A stretch of DNA of 64,000 nt from the NCBI GenBank assembly GCA_035578175.1, contig JAQMRL010000003.1, positions 85,628,969-85,692,968 on the forward strand. The letters are read 5' to 3'. Below are positions 32,961 to 44,210 of this stretch, piece by piece; positions within the stretch are counted from its first letter, which is position 1, and each line of letters begins with the position of its first letter. Below the pieces are notes generated by a model. The model made no database searches and had not been told where the DNA came from. It saw only the letters and a list, made by a program, of their open reading frames with translations. The position numbers and the translations under genes are program-made. The stretch is from Catonia carolina. Lineage: Eukaryota; Arthropoda; Insecta; Hemiptera; Achilidae.

Positions 32961-34090
32961 CGGTAAGAACGATGAAAACATAAGAATATTTTGTTTATCA
33001 TTCTAGACTTATATGAAAACTCAGGGAATAAAATGTGTTGCAAATGCAACGTCCGATTGGACGAGAGAGGAGAATTTTCCCGTGTGAAACGGACCATATA
33101 CACCTACTCCCATTTGACTATATGCAGTACATTGATACTACACTACCCTTTCTACCTTAGGTAGTAGAATATTGTAACTGTTTAATATGTGCAATGCGTA
33201 TTGCCTACGTAAAACCGATGCAGGCGTATTTAATTATTTACCGGATTCTATCTTATCTACCAGATTACTATACTGAGGTAGTCTATGCATCCATAGTAGT
33301 TTAACACGGTGGTGGATAACGTAACATCCTATATTGGTTTATTAATAGTAAATGTTAATTATGTAATTTTAGTAGGCATGCATCTATCTATGCACATACT
33401 GTATATGCACATGTTTGTACGTACGTAAGTTATCCGCAATATCTATTTCCATTGAGGTAATTAAATCTATGTAAATGTTATATGAATTGTAATAATTTAC
33501 GTAGGTAGATAAATTATTGAAAATATAATATTTTAATTCATAATATAATATTATTATGAAAATATAATATTATTAGATGTAAATTAGTCGTATATTAATA
33601 GAATACCAAACAGATATAGGCTAATAACATGTCTACAATAACAAATATATAGGGAACACTCGGAAAAAACGCAAAAATAAATATATGTTTATTTGGCAGA
33701 GAACCACGGTAGAAGTCACCGTCAAAAAAATCTATGGAAGAAACAATAAAGAATTTGAGACATGAACAGATGTTAGACAAGAGGATAGAATTTCACCTGT
33801 TCCGTCTAATTCTGTTTTAGATAAAGGAGTAAAAGTATAGAAAAACTAACTACAAATTAATAGAATTAACATTATTTTAGGAAATAGAGACCAAAAGGTA
33901 TAAACAGATTGCTTAGATTTTCCAGATGATGGTCTTAAAATATCAAACTTCACAGAAAATGCCAAGAAGAATTACATCTATTCGAGGAACATGCAGGAAA
34001 AGATGGACCTGCGAATTAGACATAAAAAACGGTGTAGGATTCTTGACAAATTAAAAATAACTAATATTTGGACAGTCAACTAGATACTTA
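32961..34090. other. no gene recognised between G1 and G2
   Basis: AT-rich. 33040-33100 has GAAACGGACC and GTCCGATTGG motifs. The rest shows repeats of AATATAATATTATTATG around 33520-33575. Confidence 0.35.
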
Positions 34091-34310
34091 GAAATAATAA
34101 TTAACTTTTTGCTTCGATGAGAGGAACATATTAATCGGTTATGTCAGCGTCTGAGGAAAACTATATATTTATTTAAGAAACGTAGAAGTGTCCTTGAAAT
34201 TAAAACCCTAGAAACTGTTTACTTCTCAACGGTGCAGTCTCTTGACTTACGAGATTGGATCAGGGTGGTGCTTCGAATTGCTATTTGAGTCTCCTGATAA
34301 TAGTACATAA
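34090..34310 (+). pseudogene. LINE reverse-transcriptase fragment
   Basis: The plus strand reads INRLCQRLRKTIYLFKKRRS, then VLEIKTLETVYFSTVQS, then after a frameshift LTYEIGSG. The order H/INRL..R.RK.IYLFK.LR..L...TL..VYF...QS.LTYGI is the thumb region of CR1/jockey-like reverse transcriptases. Frameshifted and truncated; it lies inside the interval between G1 and G2. Confidence 0.7.
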
Positions 34311-34319
34311 ATTAATTTT

Positions 34320-34879
34320 AAATGTTACGTCACCGACTTTACTACTAACATTAGCGCCTGCAGATGGTCCCACTACCTGCCTGCCGCGGAGTGCTACAGA
34401 CGCGTAGTGCCTACAGTGCCTCCCCTCCAGCTTGAATTGGACTCAACGGAGGGGAATTTAAGCAAGATCCCTGGCCAGCGAGAGACATTCTTCACTGGAC
34501 TCTCAACCGGAGAAGAACAAGAAAGAAGAGCTCCAGGCCGAAGAAGAAGAAAAGCCAAGCCGAGACCAGACGCACCATACCTGGTCTAAGCTACCGGTGG
34601 CGGACCCTACATCCCGCACCGGTCAGCCTTCGCCCACCCGGAGAGAACCGCCTCGGCCGCGCTATCGGCAGATGGCCTACACTACAAGGCTCTGGGGGCC
34701 ACCACTGCCACGCTGCAGTGAAGATCCAACTACCGCTGAGGGAAGGCTAGGCCTGAACCCGGTAGCCGAGCTGTCCACTCTTCGGGCTTCGCTTCAACCA
34801 CGCCGGCTCGCCGCTTCCGACTGTCAACAACGGTTTTTTTTAGAACCACCAACACAATTAAACGGCCCTTTTCAGGGCC
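34320..34879 (+). repeat. GC-rich segment G2 with perfect histone-type stem-loop
   Basis: A GC-rich block ending in GGCCCTTTTCAGGGCC (34864-34879), with upstream AAAC and downstream AC. This is a perfect 6-bp stem and TTTC loop, the canonical metazoan histone mRNA 3' signal bound by SLBP. The open frames here (for example PGRRRRKAKPRPDAPYLV then stop, and a 95-codon frame running through the loop) are not core histones or a recognisable H1. It faces outward relative to G1. Confidence 0.5.
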
Positions 34880-36390
34880 ACTAATTTTTCAAACAAGGTT
34901 TTGCCACGTGCCGTCGGCCCCGGTCTGCGACAGTTATATAAGTAGGAAATTTCTTCACTATCCATCAGAATGTTTTTGCAGAATTTTGACAGATAAATGT
35001 TAGGGAACTCTTTTAGCAATAGTTGGGTATGTTAATACCTCCACCTCGTACATTGTATTATTTACAATAGGGTTACTATTGAAATAAAATAAGGAAACAA
35101 AAGTAAAGTTTTATAACTATTTTCAAAAACATTCCTATGAAATCTTTGACGAATAGATCAGAATCCTATTGACAAAACAAAAACGAAATTCACAAAACAT
35201 TAAAACTAAGTTAAAATGGTACAAATTAATATTTGAAACAAATGAACGAATAGCTTTGAAGAATACTTTATTAAAACTCCAGCATGATCACATGAGATCA
35301 AAGGTACTCTAACATGTTGTTCACTGGAAAAATACAAACGGTTAAAAATACTTTTCATGTCCCACATTTGATTAAAACCCCGACTTAATTGACTTTTTTA
35401 TTCTCATCGTCGGCAGATTACAGAACTCGAAAATAATTGTCATTAAAATGACGGATTAAATGTATTTTAAACATGTTTTTGTGTCTGGTAACAACATACC
35501 TACTAGGGTAAATTGTTGAGCAGTCAACAAGGGTGGAAATCCAACAACCCCTCCGATAATATTACGTTTGTTACTATTGAGTCCTTCATACGTCAAACTG
35601 GTGACGTTGTTAAAACTCGTGCAGAAACAAATCCGTCATAGTAGTTTTCATTTATTGATAGGTGCTGTCTACAACAGAATATTATTATATCCGTGACCAA
35701 ATTCAATAAGACTATAGAATATTGGAAATCTGCAATGCAATGGAAAGAAATCTAGTAAATATAGATTTGATACTGGAATTCAGATTTTGTAGAAATTCTT
35801 AATAAATCTCGTAAATCATAAAATAAATATTTTTATTATTATTTTCAATCGAATCGAAGTACACTGTAAAACAAATATTTCAGCCAATAAACGTTTTACA
35901 TAAGTTTTTTTATGTTTTCTTAAAATACTGTTACAACTCGTTATAGTAAAGTAAAATTGTAAACTTTTATTTAATTAATTCACATATAGTTATTTAACAC
36001 AATTTGACAAGAACTAAAAACCAACCTTTACAAACGACAATGAACATGAGTTTATGAAAATAAGTTATTAAACATTGAAAATAATACAGTTCACGCAATT
36101 AATTAACAATAAAATAAAATAGACAATATCCCTTACCAAATTAAACATTAAATAACAATGTCTGCTGACAAAATAACAAACTTCACCGTAACGAAGATTC
36201 CCGTACAATTTAGACCACTAACACGTCAGCCATTCCAACCGCGGCCGCGTCCCAACAATGGAAACCTTCGTTTTTATATTTAACCAGTCAGCTGTTTATG
36301 AGAAGCTGATTTTATTTGACCAGCTGATTTTATTTTCGCCACTTCATTATAACAATACTTTGCAATATATGAGTTTGTAAAGTCAAAATG
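34880..36390. other. no feature recognised
   Basis: AT-rich. TTATATAAG at 34934 is TATA-like but has no associated gene. 36230-36260 is GC-rich (ACCGCGGCCGCGTCCC) with no ORF. Confidence 0.35.
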
Positions 36391-37504
36391 TATTTGTATT
36401 CAACTTGATAGTTAGCACTAAAACCACGTCATTAATAAAAAATGAAAGAACAACCACACATGTAACATATACTACTTTCAGAAAAGATATCCAGTCGGTG
36501 TATGGAACCATTCGACGAGCGCTCTCCAAGAAAACTAGGAAGGAGACGCGATTAAAATTTTATAAGGTGATGGCAATACCAACATTACTGTATGGTTCAG
36601 AAATATGGGTGAAGAGTCGGAAACAATTAAGGAAAATTTAGGCATCGGAAATGAATTTTTTAAGGTCAGTAAAGGGCTGTACAAGAGTGGATAGATTACG
36701 TATTTTTCGGACGATAAGACGCATCGGACGATAAGACGCACCCGTGTTTTTCAAGGCATAAATTATCTAAAAATTATTTTGACTGATTTTAATTAGTTTT
36801 TTAATACAGGTAAATGTGATTTCTTTATTTGAAAAACAGCAAGTACAGAAGATACAATATATATAATTATTTTATAGTCATAAATTTACAAAAAAAAAAC
36901 ATGGATATAGAAACTTTAGGTACGTAAATTACTACCTACTATCGGTTTCATAATCCTAGACTACCGAGTTTGAACCCTGCCATCTCCATAACTTTGAGTC
37001 CGATTTCAACATACTTTACATCAAAATTTAGCTCATTTTTTCTGCTTTGACTTATAATAGTCATATATTTTTAATGATGTTTAAAAGTTGCCATATCGAG
37101 GTTGGAAGACAAAAAGACCCGATTTTTTTGATACCGCAACAAATTTCATGCGTTTAGAGGCGTGTAACTCGATAAATATTTGACCAAAAAGTTTGAAATT
37201 TTAACAAGACATAGACAATTATATTATAACAGCGTGTACGAAATTTCAAATTCATTAGTTATTTAAATTTTGATTTATTAACAATATTCTGAACCCTTGC
37301 TATTTTGGTAACCGCTCGATCGTTCGGCTCGGGCAAACTATCGTTTTATTCAGCGTAAAAAACTTAGTACAGATATGCTAATAACATGAAATATCGATTG
37401 TCGAATGTTGTTGTAGAATTTTTAGAATTTTGAAAAAAAAAATAGATGTGTAATGCGGGGGGTGGGTGTTACTATCCATGTTGCTAGTTTGTGTACGTGA
37501 CATC

Positions 37505-37572
37505 GTGTCGGGCTGTCTACCTGAACTAACATACTGCATTGTCAAATCAGGTAGACAATCAGATTCAGGCAA
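37505..37572. repeat. inverted repeat within pogo-like element
   Basis: TGTCTACCTGA and TCAGGTAGACA form an 11-bp perfect stem with a loop of about 25 nt. No function known. Confidence 0.7.
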
Positions 37573-37582
37573 CATGGTTAGT

Positions 37583-37833
37583 CTAATAGTAATTGATAAT
37601 CCAATTTTTCAATTGTGCTTCAAGTTGTGGCCATTTGACAGCATGAGTTCGAAATTTACTGGTATGTTTCTTATTATCTGCCTTGAGTAATAAATCTTCT
37701 TGTTTCCGCCATTCCCGAATCATTTTTTCTGTAAGAGGAGGTAAAAATTCCTTTCTACTGCCCGAATGCCATTATCTTTTGCATATTGAACCATTTTTAA
37801 TTTAAAAGCGAAAGAGTACGAAACTTGCTTCAT
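37583..37833 (-). pseudogene. pogo/Tigger-like transposase N-terminal domains
   Basis: The minus strand from ATG at 37833 reads MKQVSYSFAFKLKMVQYAKD, then NGIRAVERNF. After a one-base-scale frameshift it continues PPLTEKMIREWRKQEDLLLK, then HAVKWPQLEAQLKNWI and a stop. This is the paired helix-turn-helix DNA-binding region (FK.K....A...GNRAA.R.F......IR.WRKQ..L...KW..LE..L..W) of pogo/Tigger-type transposases. The DDE catalytic domain is absent. Confidence 0.8.
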
Positions 37834-38394
37834 ATTTTAAAATGCTATGATATTTACCGTAAGTAATATCGATACAGAAACTACTGTGTATGCGTAGAAT
37901 CTTCAAGACGATACAGTTTAAAAACTACGGTACATCCTATATCATTGTATGTTTTGTTTTGAAATCCCTAGTTATTGAACGTGTTTAAGTAGAGTAGGGT
38001 AGTTTAAAAGCATCTACCCTGAAATATAGTTAGCGTTCGGACCATAAGACGCATGGTAATTTTTAGGTCATTTTCCTACGGAAAAAAGTGCGTCTTATCG
38101 TCCGGAAAATACGGTATATAATGAAGATGTGCGTAAGGAATTGAACATCTTCAAGCTGGAAGACCAAATAATAGAAAACAGGCTGAGATGGCTATCACAT
38201 TTGGAAAGAATGCCTTATGGGCGTATACCTAAGGAAGTGTGGAGGTATAGGCCGGTTGGCCGAATAGATATTGGAAGACCCAGGAAAAGATGTAGCTGTC
38301 CTTAAGAAAATTTCAAAAACAAAATTTAGGCCGGAACAGGCGATTCGCCTAAACCCTGTAGTGAAGAAGAAGAAAAAGAAGAAGAAGAAGAAAA

Positions 38395-38790
38395 GACACA
38401 TGCTCACCAGTTTACATACGTATATAACACACAGATACTTGAAGGAGACTCCGCTAGATACCTTGGTATACATCTTGACAAACGACTTTAATGGAGAACA
38501 TACATACAGAACAAATGGAAACAGTTGAACACATAATTTAAACAGTTTTATTGAATACTTGGTAAACCTTTGGCACTCAATCTTAACATTAAACTTACAA
38601 TTTATAAAGCTATTCTTAAACCAATTCGTACGTATGGAATCCAATTATAGGGCTCGACAAGCCATTCCAACAAAGAAATCATGGAAAGTTCAATCGAAGC
38701 TACTCAGGACAATCACAGCATAACCTTAGTACATAACGAACAATATATTACATAGTGATTTACACATTCCTACAGTTCAACATCAAATCA
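38395..38790 (+). pseudogene. jockey-like LINE reverse-transcriptase relic
   Basis: Across stops it reads ARYLGIHLDKRL, then KWKQLN, then LNIKLTIYKAILKPIRTYGI with QL and a stop, then IEATQDNHSITLVHNEQYIT and LHIPTVQHQI. YLGI.LD.RL, KL.IYK.ILKPI.TYGIQLWG and L.IP.V are hallmark blocks of jockey-type RT thumb regions. It starts immediately after the AAG tail of the previous LINE. Confidence 0.8.
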
Positions 38791-38794
38791 ACTG

Positions 38795-38940
38795 TTTTGA
38801 AATTTCTGCTAATACAGACGGTGGAGAACGATGATAATGAAAATGATTGATGAAAAAATGCCAGACCTGACCAGAATTGAACGCGGGACCTCGGCGTAGA
38901 AGCCAGTCGTGCAAACCACTACGCCAACGTGCCGGCCCGT
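38795..38940 (-). mobile_element. tRNA-derived SINE (E-type), minus
   Basis: The minus-strand head begins GGGCCGGCACGTTGGCGTAG with B box GTTCAATTCTGG. The tail contains the family CCGTCTGTATTAGCAG block. It sits at the end of a jockey relic. Confidence 0.8.
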
Positions 38941-39167
38941 TGGCGTAGTGTTTATTTACAAAAAACAAATTTTTGTAAATTTAGTGTAAATGATAACACA
39001 ATTACAATTATTTTTATTTATTACAATTATTTTATTTACAATTTACAATTTAGTGTAAATAAGCTTAACAATACAAACCAACTCATACTTGTGCACAGGG
39101 ATGACCTGTGCAGGTATTACGAAATAGGATAAGATTCACTGTATTTGTTTTTGGTAATAAATAAATA

Positions 39168-39346
39168 CCGGCCGCATTGGCGTAGTTGGTAACGTGCTCG
39201 CCTCTCATCATGCGGTCTTCTGTTCGAATCTCACTTAGGCACGGCATTTTCATACGTTACAAAAAACCATTTCATCATTTACAGTTACAACCCAACGTCG
39301 TCGCTAATGACCACAGTAGTTGATTCGACGTTCAATAAGCAAAGAA
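39168..39346 (+). mobile_element. tRNA-derived SINE family E, copy E3, LINE-type tail
   Basis: Head like E1 (GGCCGCATTGGCGTAGTTGG, B box TGTTCGAATCTCA). Its 3' part reads CCAACGTCGTCGCTAATGAC...GATTCGACGTTCAATAAG, then poly-A, i.e. the tail shared with the LINE at 44576-44625, not the E1 tail. Confidence 0.88.
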
Positions 39347-39349
39347 AAA

Positions 39350-40300
39350 AAAAGTTTTGTAGGAAGATACTGAGACCGGGTTTTGTTCCAATGTTGTTTG
39401 ATCTCGTGGTGTAGTTGTCTCCTGATATTTGTTTGCGATTAAAGTTGCTTTCATATCAGTGGGATTGTTAAAATATGAAGTTTTAAATTTTTTAAATCGA
39501 TACCTCAAAAAACAATTTTCTAAATGTATTCATCATTAAGATTACTTTTAACAGTCCCCTCAATATTTCATTTATATACTATTTACATAATTTATTTCGT
39601 TTTAATAAAATAAAAATTTGTTTAAATAAAAACGGAAGTTACATGGGCAAAAACTTTATCTCTCGTCTTCACACATTTAAACATTAAGTTTTTTATTTCT
39701 AAGTGTTAAACATTTGTTTTATTTGAACTGAACGATCAAGTTTGGATATAAGTAATTTAAAAATTAATAAGCTTTAAATTCTGTTGAAACAGAAATAAAT
39801 TGTTATATTTAGTAAGTTATTATTTGTGAAACAACAAAATAATTGGAAAGACAGTTTGATCGGTATTAGCTACAACATAATAAACCGCTTCTTCTCTTGA
39901 CACAAGTTAAAGTTAGTACATAGTATCAGTAAATACGAGCGAGAGCAAAGTATAAAGTCATCTTAACCTACATTCCTTGTTATGACACGCTTCAACAACC
40001 TTATCAGATATTATAACTGCAGACATTCATCTCTTGTAATCTTTCACTCTGTTAATCCTGCCAAAAATAACTTCCAATCAGAACTCTAAATGACAATCAA
40101 CAGTCTACAATACACGGGACATTTATGACCTATATTTTAGTTGTTAATAATACTTCCTTTCTAATTTATCATGTCACGATATCGTTAACAAACAGGTAAT
40201 ACAAGCGATATTAAAAACAAGCTTAAATGGTATTCTATTATATAACGTCATGACATGTATCAGCGGAATGCTTAATAAAGTTGCATATGTATCCATGTAT
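39350..40300. other. no feature recognised
   Basis: AT-rich, no coding signal. Confidence 0.4.
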
Positions 40301-41048
40301 TTTTAACCCCCAAGGAAAAAAGGGTGGTATAAGTTATATAACGTGTGTATCTGTCTGAGGCATCGTAGATACCAAACGGATGAACCGAGTTCGATTTAGT
40401 TTATTTTTTTTTTGTTTGAAAGGTGACTTGAACGAGATTGTTCTTAACTATAAAAAACAAAAATACATAAAATAAAACAGAAAATCACTATATACCGCTA
40501 AACTAGGGCCTAAGTGTTGTACAAACAAAATGTTTGAAATAAAAGTTGTAGGTTTGTAAAAGTTCTACAACTTTAGTTATGTACACTTTTGCTCTAAAAT
40601 TCATAAGCCGCAATTCAGGCTAAAATTCAAAAAAAATTCAGGCCGCAACTTAAAAAAACAAAAACAAAATCACTCATTTTTATGTTTATGGCATCGTAGC
40701 TCCCAAACGGATGAACCGATTTTGATTCAGTTTATTTTAAATGAAACGTGACTTGATCAAGAGTGTTCATAGCTATAAAAAAACAGAAAATCACTAACTG
40801 CCGCTAAACTAATCGTTGTACAAACAAATGTTTGTAATAAAAGTTATAAGTTTGTAAAAGTTCTATAACTTCAGTTATATTACACTTTTGCTTTAAAATG
40901 CTTATTAAGGCTGGAGTCTTAAGAAAAACAAAAATACAGAAAATCACTTATTTGTATGTCTGTGGGATCGTAACTCCCAAAACAATGAACCGATTTTAAT
41001 TTAGCTTTTTTGTTTGAAAGGTGACTTGATCGAATGTTCGTAGCTATG
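40300..41048 (+). repeat. D-related tandem modules, three units
   Basis: Three diverged units starting near 40351, 40683 and 40958, each with GGCATCGTAG(A/C)T(A/C)CCAAACGG, AACCGATTTTGATT, GTTTGAAAGGTGACTTGA, then AAAATCACTA...CCGCTAAACTA and a CTACAACTTTAGTTAT hairpin block. Unit length is roughly 275-330 bp. Blocks such as CCGCTAAACTA and AATAAAAGTTGTAG also occur in family D. Confidence 0.7.
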
Positions 41049-41358
41049 ATTCGCGGCGACGACTTTACCACTAAACTAACCCGGTGAAGTAACATAATTT
41101 GTTTTTGTATGAAAGATGATATGTATGACGTGTAAAAAGGTAGTCTTGTTACAGAATCAGGCCCACTAATCCTGAGAGATTATAGTTAGTTGAACCCAAA
41201 CCATGAAAATACACCGGAAACGGCTGTCTAGTATTCAAATCCGTAAAAAGGTTATTGCCTTTATTGAGATATGAACCATGGAACCTTCGTCTTCGAAATC
41301 AGTTATTACAGAGCTGACTCGCGGCGACGACTTTACCACTAGACCACACCCGAAAACA
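41049..41358 (-). mobile_element. SINE family F, copy F5 plus head fragment
   Basis: Minus-strand F copy (41113-41358) with degraded body and head (GACGACTTTACCACTAGACC). A second head-only fragment sits at 41049-41085 (GACGACTTTACCACTAAACT). The head palindrome is decayed (ATCAGTTATTACAGAGCTGA). Confidence 0.8.
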
Positions 41359-41399
41359 TAACAAATTAAAAAAATTTTTGTTAAAATTTCTTGCGTAAC

Positions 41400-42690
41400 T
41401 ACAATAAGTCGCTGAGGTACAAAGGTTCGTTAGCTTGAGTTTCGTATTTTGTGTTATGTTGTACTGCTCTCTTACATTACGTAATCCTGAGTATTGTATG
41501 AGTAAATGTTTGATGTCAATGTAGTATCATTGCAAAAATAACAGGTCAGTGCATCAGTCTTTGGAAGTAAGTATTCGTGTATGAGCCTAAAATGTCCGAT
41601 TCATAAACGAGTTATAAGTACTTGTCTTGTCTGTTAGTTTGTGATATTAATATGTCATGTGTGTTTTCTCTACATTCATGTAGTTTACTTTGAAGTTCGT
41701 TCCATTCATGGTTCTACATTTCTTGTGTACAAATTTTCACGAATCAACATGTGAGACACCATCACCATGAAACGTTCCATTTATGGCACATTTAGCAGCA
41801 TTATCTGCCGTCTCATTTTATGATATACTAACGTGTGCTGGAATCTGTACAAATTTAATTGCGTTATCAATTTTTATATTTGACACTAAAAACCTAATTA
41901 TTTCTTTAATTAACGGTTTTTTATAATTTAAACTCGACAGGCTTTCTAAAATAGTTTTATAATCGGTATATATGACAAATCTGAAATTTTTAGACAATTT
42001 TCAGAGTTTTATAAATAGTGTAGGCTTCGTAAAAAATATTTAATAAAAATAATCTGGTAAAGGAGCTCTGATTTAGCAAACACGATTCCACAGCCACAAC
42101 CTTCATCTTTAAATGAACCGTCTGTGCCTACACTTTTATGGTCTTTGAATCTTGCAGATATTTCTTAAAAGATTGGCCTGAAGATAAAAGAATGGCAGAT
42201 TGTTTTTCAAGAATACTGAGACTTAAATTATAGGCTAGAAATTTGATAAGTTATTTTGATTAATCGGGTTGACGAACTTCAAAAATATTTGGAAGACGTA
42301 TATTTAACTCTTTGAGGTACACATCCACGCAATCACTTAAACCTTTTGGGTATCTTTCTCTCATTCTGGTAGGTGATTGGTTTCCTTTGGATATCGCACT
42401 ACGCACTGGATTCATTGGGTTGAATTCATTTTAACTGGAAATTTTATAAGTATTTTCTGCGATATGACAAAGGTAAGTTATTGCTTACGGTAATGATACT
42501 TTCCATTGGGCTGGTCCTGAACTCAATCGTAGCCATAAGCAATCTTGTTGTTTGAATAGAGTTTAAAGTATTTTTAATTGATTTTGTTGCAGAGTCATAT
42601 TAAATGATCGAAACATAGGATAATCTAAATTGTTTTTAATGAAAGCCCTGTAAGTATTTAAAATTATACGTTTGTCAGCTCCCAAACTAC
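41400..42690 (-). pseudogene. LINE pol relic with RNase H domain
   Basis: The longest LINE piece here. From high to low coordinate the minus strand gives RT C-terminal GATIEFRTSPMESIITVSNN with LPLSYRRKYL, then RNase H motif VGTDGSFKDEGCGCGIVFAK. Next is QIPAHVSIS followed by NETADNAAKCAING (RNase H final motif), then NRTF.AHTRILTSKD and DIKHLLIQYSGL (C-terminal cysteine/histidine region). Order and motifs fit a jockey/I-group LINE with RNase H. Multiple stops and frameshifts show it is old. It lies between SINE copy F5 and a minus-strand E SINE. Confidence 0.82.
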
Positions 42691-42699
42691 ACGTATCAA

Positions 42700-42844
42700 A
42701 GTCACATAAACATCTTGGTTATTAGCGAGTAATATGGGTTAAGAAACGGTAGATTTGAACGTATAATAAATTTCCAGACCCTAGTTGGGAATCGAATCCG
42801 GGAGCAGCGTAGCACACTAGCCACTGGGACACGGAGACGGCCAC
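42700..42844 (-). mobile_element. tRNA-derived SINE, LINE-type tail, minus
   Basis: Minus-strand head GGCCGTCTCCGTGTCCCAGT with A-box-like AGTGGCTAGTGTGC and B box GGATTCGATTCCCA. The tail at the low-coordinate end contains GTCGCTAATAACC-like sequence in reverse (GGTTATTAGCGAG). Its 42742-42861 part is duplicated on the other side of D4. Confidence 0.85.
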
Positions 42845-42862
42845 TTATAGTTTTATTTCACA

Positions 42863-43782
42863 ACTTTCTCTTGCCAATGCAAATAATTAACAATAAACCT
42901 AACATTATTAATAAAATATTAGAAATAAACAAAAAACTAACCTCAAAAACATAACCTTATTTTAATCATGAGTGAATGATGCAAAATGAAAATCAACCTC
43001 AGTTACGCTTTAAAATACGCAAAATCACTCTTTCTCTCTAAACTAGGCTCTGTAGAGAAAAATGCTTTAAATAAAAGTTGTAGATCTTTTAATTTTCTAT
43101 AAATTAAATTCTATACACTTTTGTCGTAAAATGCATACTAAGGCCGAAATGTTAAAAAAATCGATTTTTCACACGTTTTCGTGAGAAAAAATCAGAAAGT
43201 CGCAAATTACCGCTAAACTAAGCGTTATACAAAAAAAATGTTTGAAATAAACGTTGTAGGATTTTAAATTCTCTACAACTTTTATTATGTAAAGTTTTGC
43301 GCTAAAATGCATATTAAAGCTGTAATCTTAAAAAAACAACGTTTTTACGTGAAAACAGCCTCACCCAGAATTTCAGCAAACATGACGCCTACCCTATCTT
43401 GTAGAGAATAAAAAATTGAGTAAACCAGGCGATTTTTAAAAAAATCGTAGGACCAGTTTTTGAGAAAATCGCAAAAAAGTGAAAAATTGCACGAATAAAC
43501 TACCACTTCCGGTTGACCGATTTTGATGAAAATGTTCGTGTCGAGTCCGGTAGTGGTACGTAACTTAAGTTTCAAGTTTCAAGTTCGTACGATGTTCCGT
43601 TCTTGAGATATTCTGTTCTCACACACACACACACACACAGACACACACACAGACCAATCGCTAAAACATGTTTTTTGGGTTCAGGGGGTCTGAAAACGTA
43701 TAGATCCGGTGAAAACTCGATTTCGAAAAATCGACATGAAAACAATACTTTCCTTCCTATATATTCATATAGGCAAGAGAAA
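42863..43782 (+). mobile_element. family D element, copy D4
   Basis: Starts ACTTTCTCTTGCC and ends GGCAAGAGAAA, with the terminal hairpin CCTATATATTCATATAGG (43758-43773). Body blocks: TAGGCTCTGTAGAGAAAAAT, TACCCTATCTTGTAGAGAA, CTTCCGGTTGACCGATTTTG, TTTCAAGTTCGTACGATG. An internal CA tract lies at 43619-43650. Flanked by 120-bp direct repeats of SINE sequence. Confidence 0.85.
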
Positions 43783-43897
43783 CGGTAGATTTGAACGTAT
43801 AATAAATTTCCAGACCCTAGTTGGGAATCGAATCCGGGAGCAGCGTAGCACTTTAACCACTGGGACACGGAGACGGCCACTTATAGTTTTATTTCAC
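43778..43897 (-). repeat. 120-bp direct duplicate of SINE segment flanking D4
   Basis: 117 of 120 bases are identical to 42742-42861 at an offset of 1036 bp. The three differences fall together at the A-box region (CACTAG versus CTTTAA). The right copy begins inside the D4 end, sharing AGAAAC. Confidence 0.92.
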
Positions 43898-43924
43898 GAT
43901 GTTTTGTACCAATGTTTATAAAGT

Positions 43925-44210
43925 AATATTTTTCTTTCACTGAAGAAAGAAGAACCACAACATTGTACACATTGCAACACGCCACTTACAATCAAACACA
44001 TCATCACAGGCTGCCAAACTACACAATCTACACGAACACTATTTAAAATTAACAACATTTTAGCACTTAATTTAGCAGACAAAGTAGCGGTTCAAAACAC
44101 AATAGCATAAATTTTTTATAAATTTCACAAAAAAATCAGATTTGATATAATTGTAAAATCGCATATGTTATTTTTCATTGTGTTATTCTAATTTTTATTT
44201 TTTATTTTTC
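43925..44210 (+). pseudogene. LINE pol C-terminal CCHC-like relic
   Basis: Open frame ERRTTTLCTHCNTPLTIKHI, then ITGCQTTQSTRTLFKINNIL, ALNLADKVAVQN. C..C...LTI.HII..C is the C-terminal zinc-binding region that follows RNase H in jockey/R1/I-type LINEs. Intact over ~60 codons but truncated 5'. Confidence 0.7.

Larger units (their letters stand above)
36698..38115 (-). mobile_element. pogo/Tigger-like DNA transposon, internally decayed
   Basis: About 1.4 kb, bounded by inverted ends reading inward CGTATTTTTCGGACGATAAG (left) and ACCGTATTTTCCGGACGATA (right), each continuing AGACGCAC. In the left end CGGACGATAAGACGCA is tandemly doubled. TA dinucleotides lie at the junctions. It carries an antisense N-terminal transposase relic. 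It interrupts the LINE reading frame between VDRLR and NEDVRKE. Confidence 0.85.
36395..38394 (+). mobile_element. RTE-like LINE 3' end, split by a pogo-like element
   Basis: Left part (36395-36697) reads ALSKKTRKETRLKFYKVMAI, then PTLLYGSEIWV; after a stop, ASEMNFLRSVKGCTRVDRLR. Right part (38117-38394) continues NEDVRKELNIFKLEDQIIEN, then RLRWLSHLERMPYGRIPKEV, then GRIDIGRPRKR and an (AAG)n tail at 38361-38394. The two parts join in the order expected for one LINE ORF, showing that the intervening 1.4 kb is an insertion. Confidence 0.88.

Noticed and set aside
32487..32983. Overlapping ORFs in G1 as histone genes
   Set aside because: No reading frame resembles H1, H2A, H2B, H3 or H4; only the 3' stem-loop is histone-like.
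31067..33100. Single large element bounded by TTTCACACGG and CCGTGTGAAA
   Set aside because: A 10-base inverted match over 2 kb without TSD or coherent interior is not enough.
34597..34884. 95-codon Pro/Arg-rich ORF in G2 as a protein gene
   Set aside because: It runs through the stem-loop, has no recognised domain, and long frames are expected by chance in GC-rich DNA.
38195..38644. 149-codon minus-strand ORF with poly-Phe run
   Set aside because: Antisense of a LINE AAG tail (poly-Lys/Phe) and jockey relic; composition is a shadow.
43572..43880. Minus-strand ORFs with SCRFFEIEFSPDL and Cys-Val repeats here and at 30219-30419
   Set aside because: Antisense shadows of family D; the Cys-Val run is a translated CA microsatellite.
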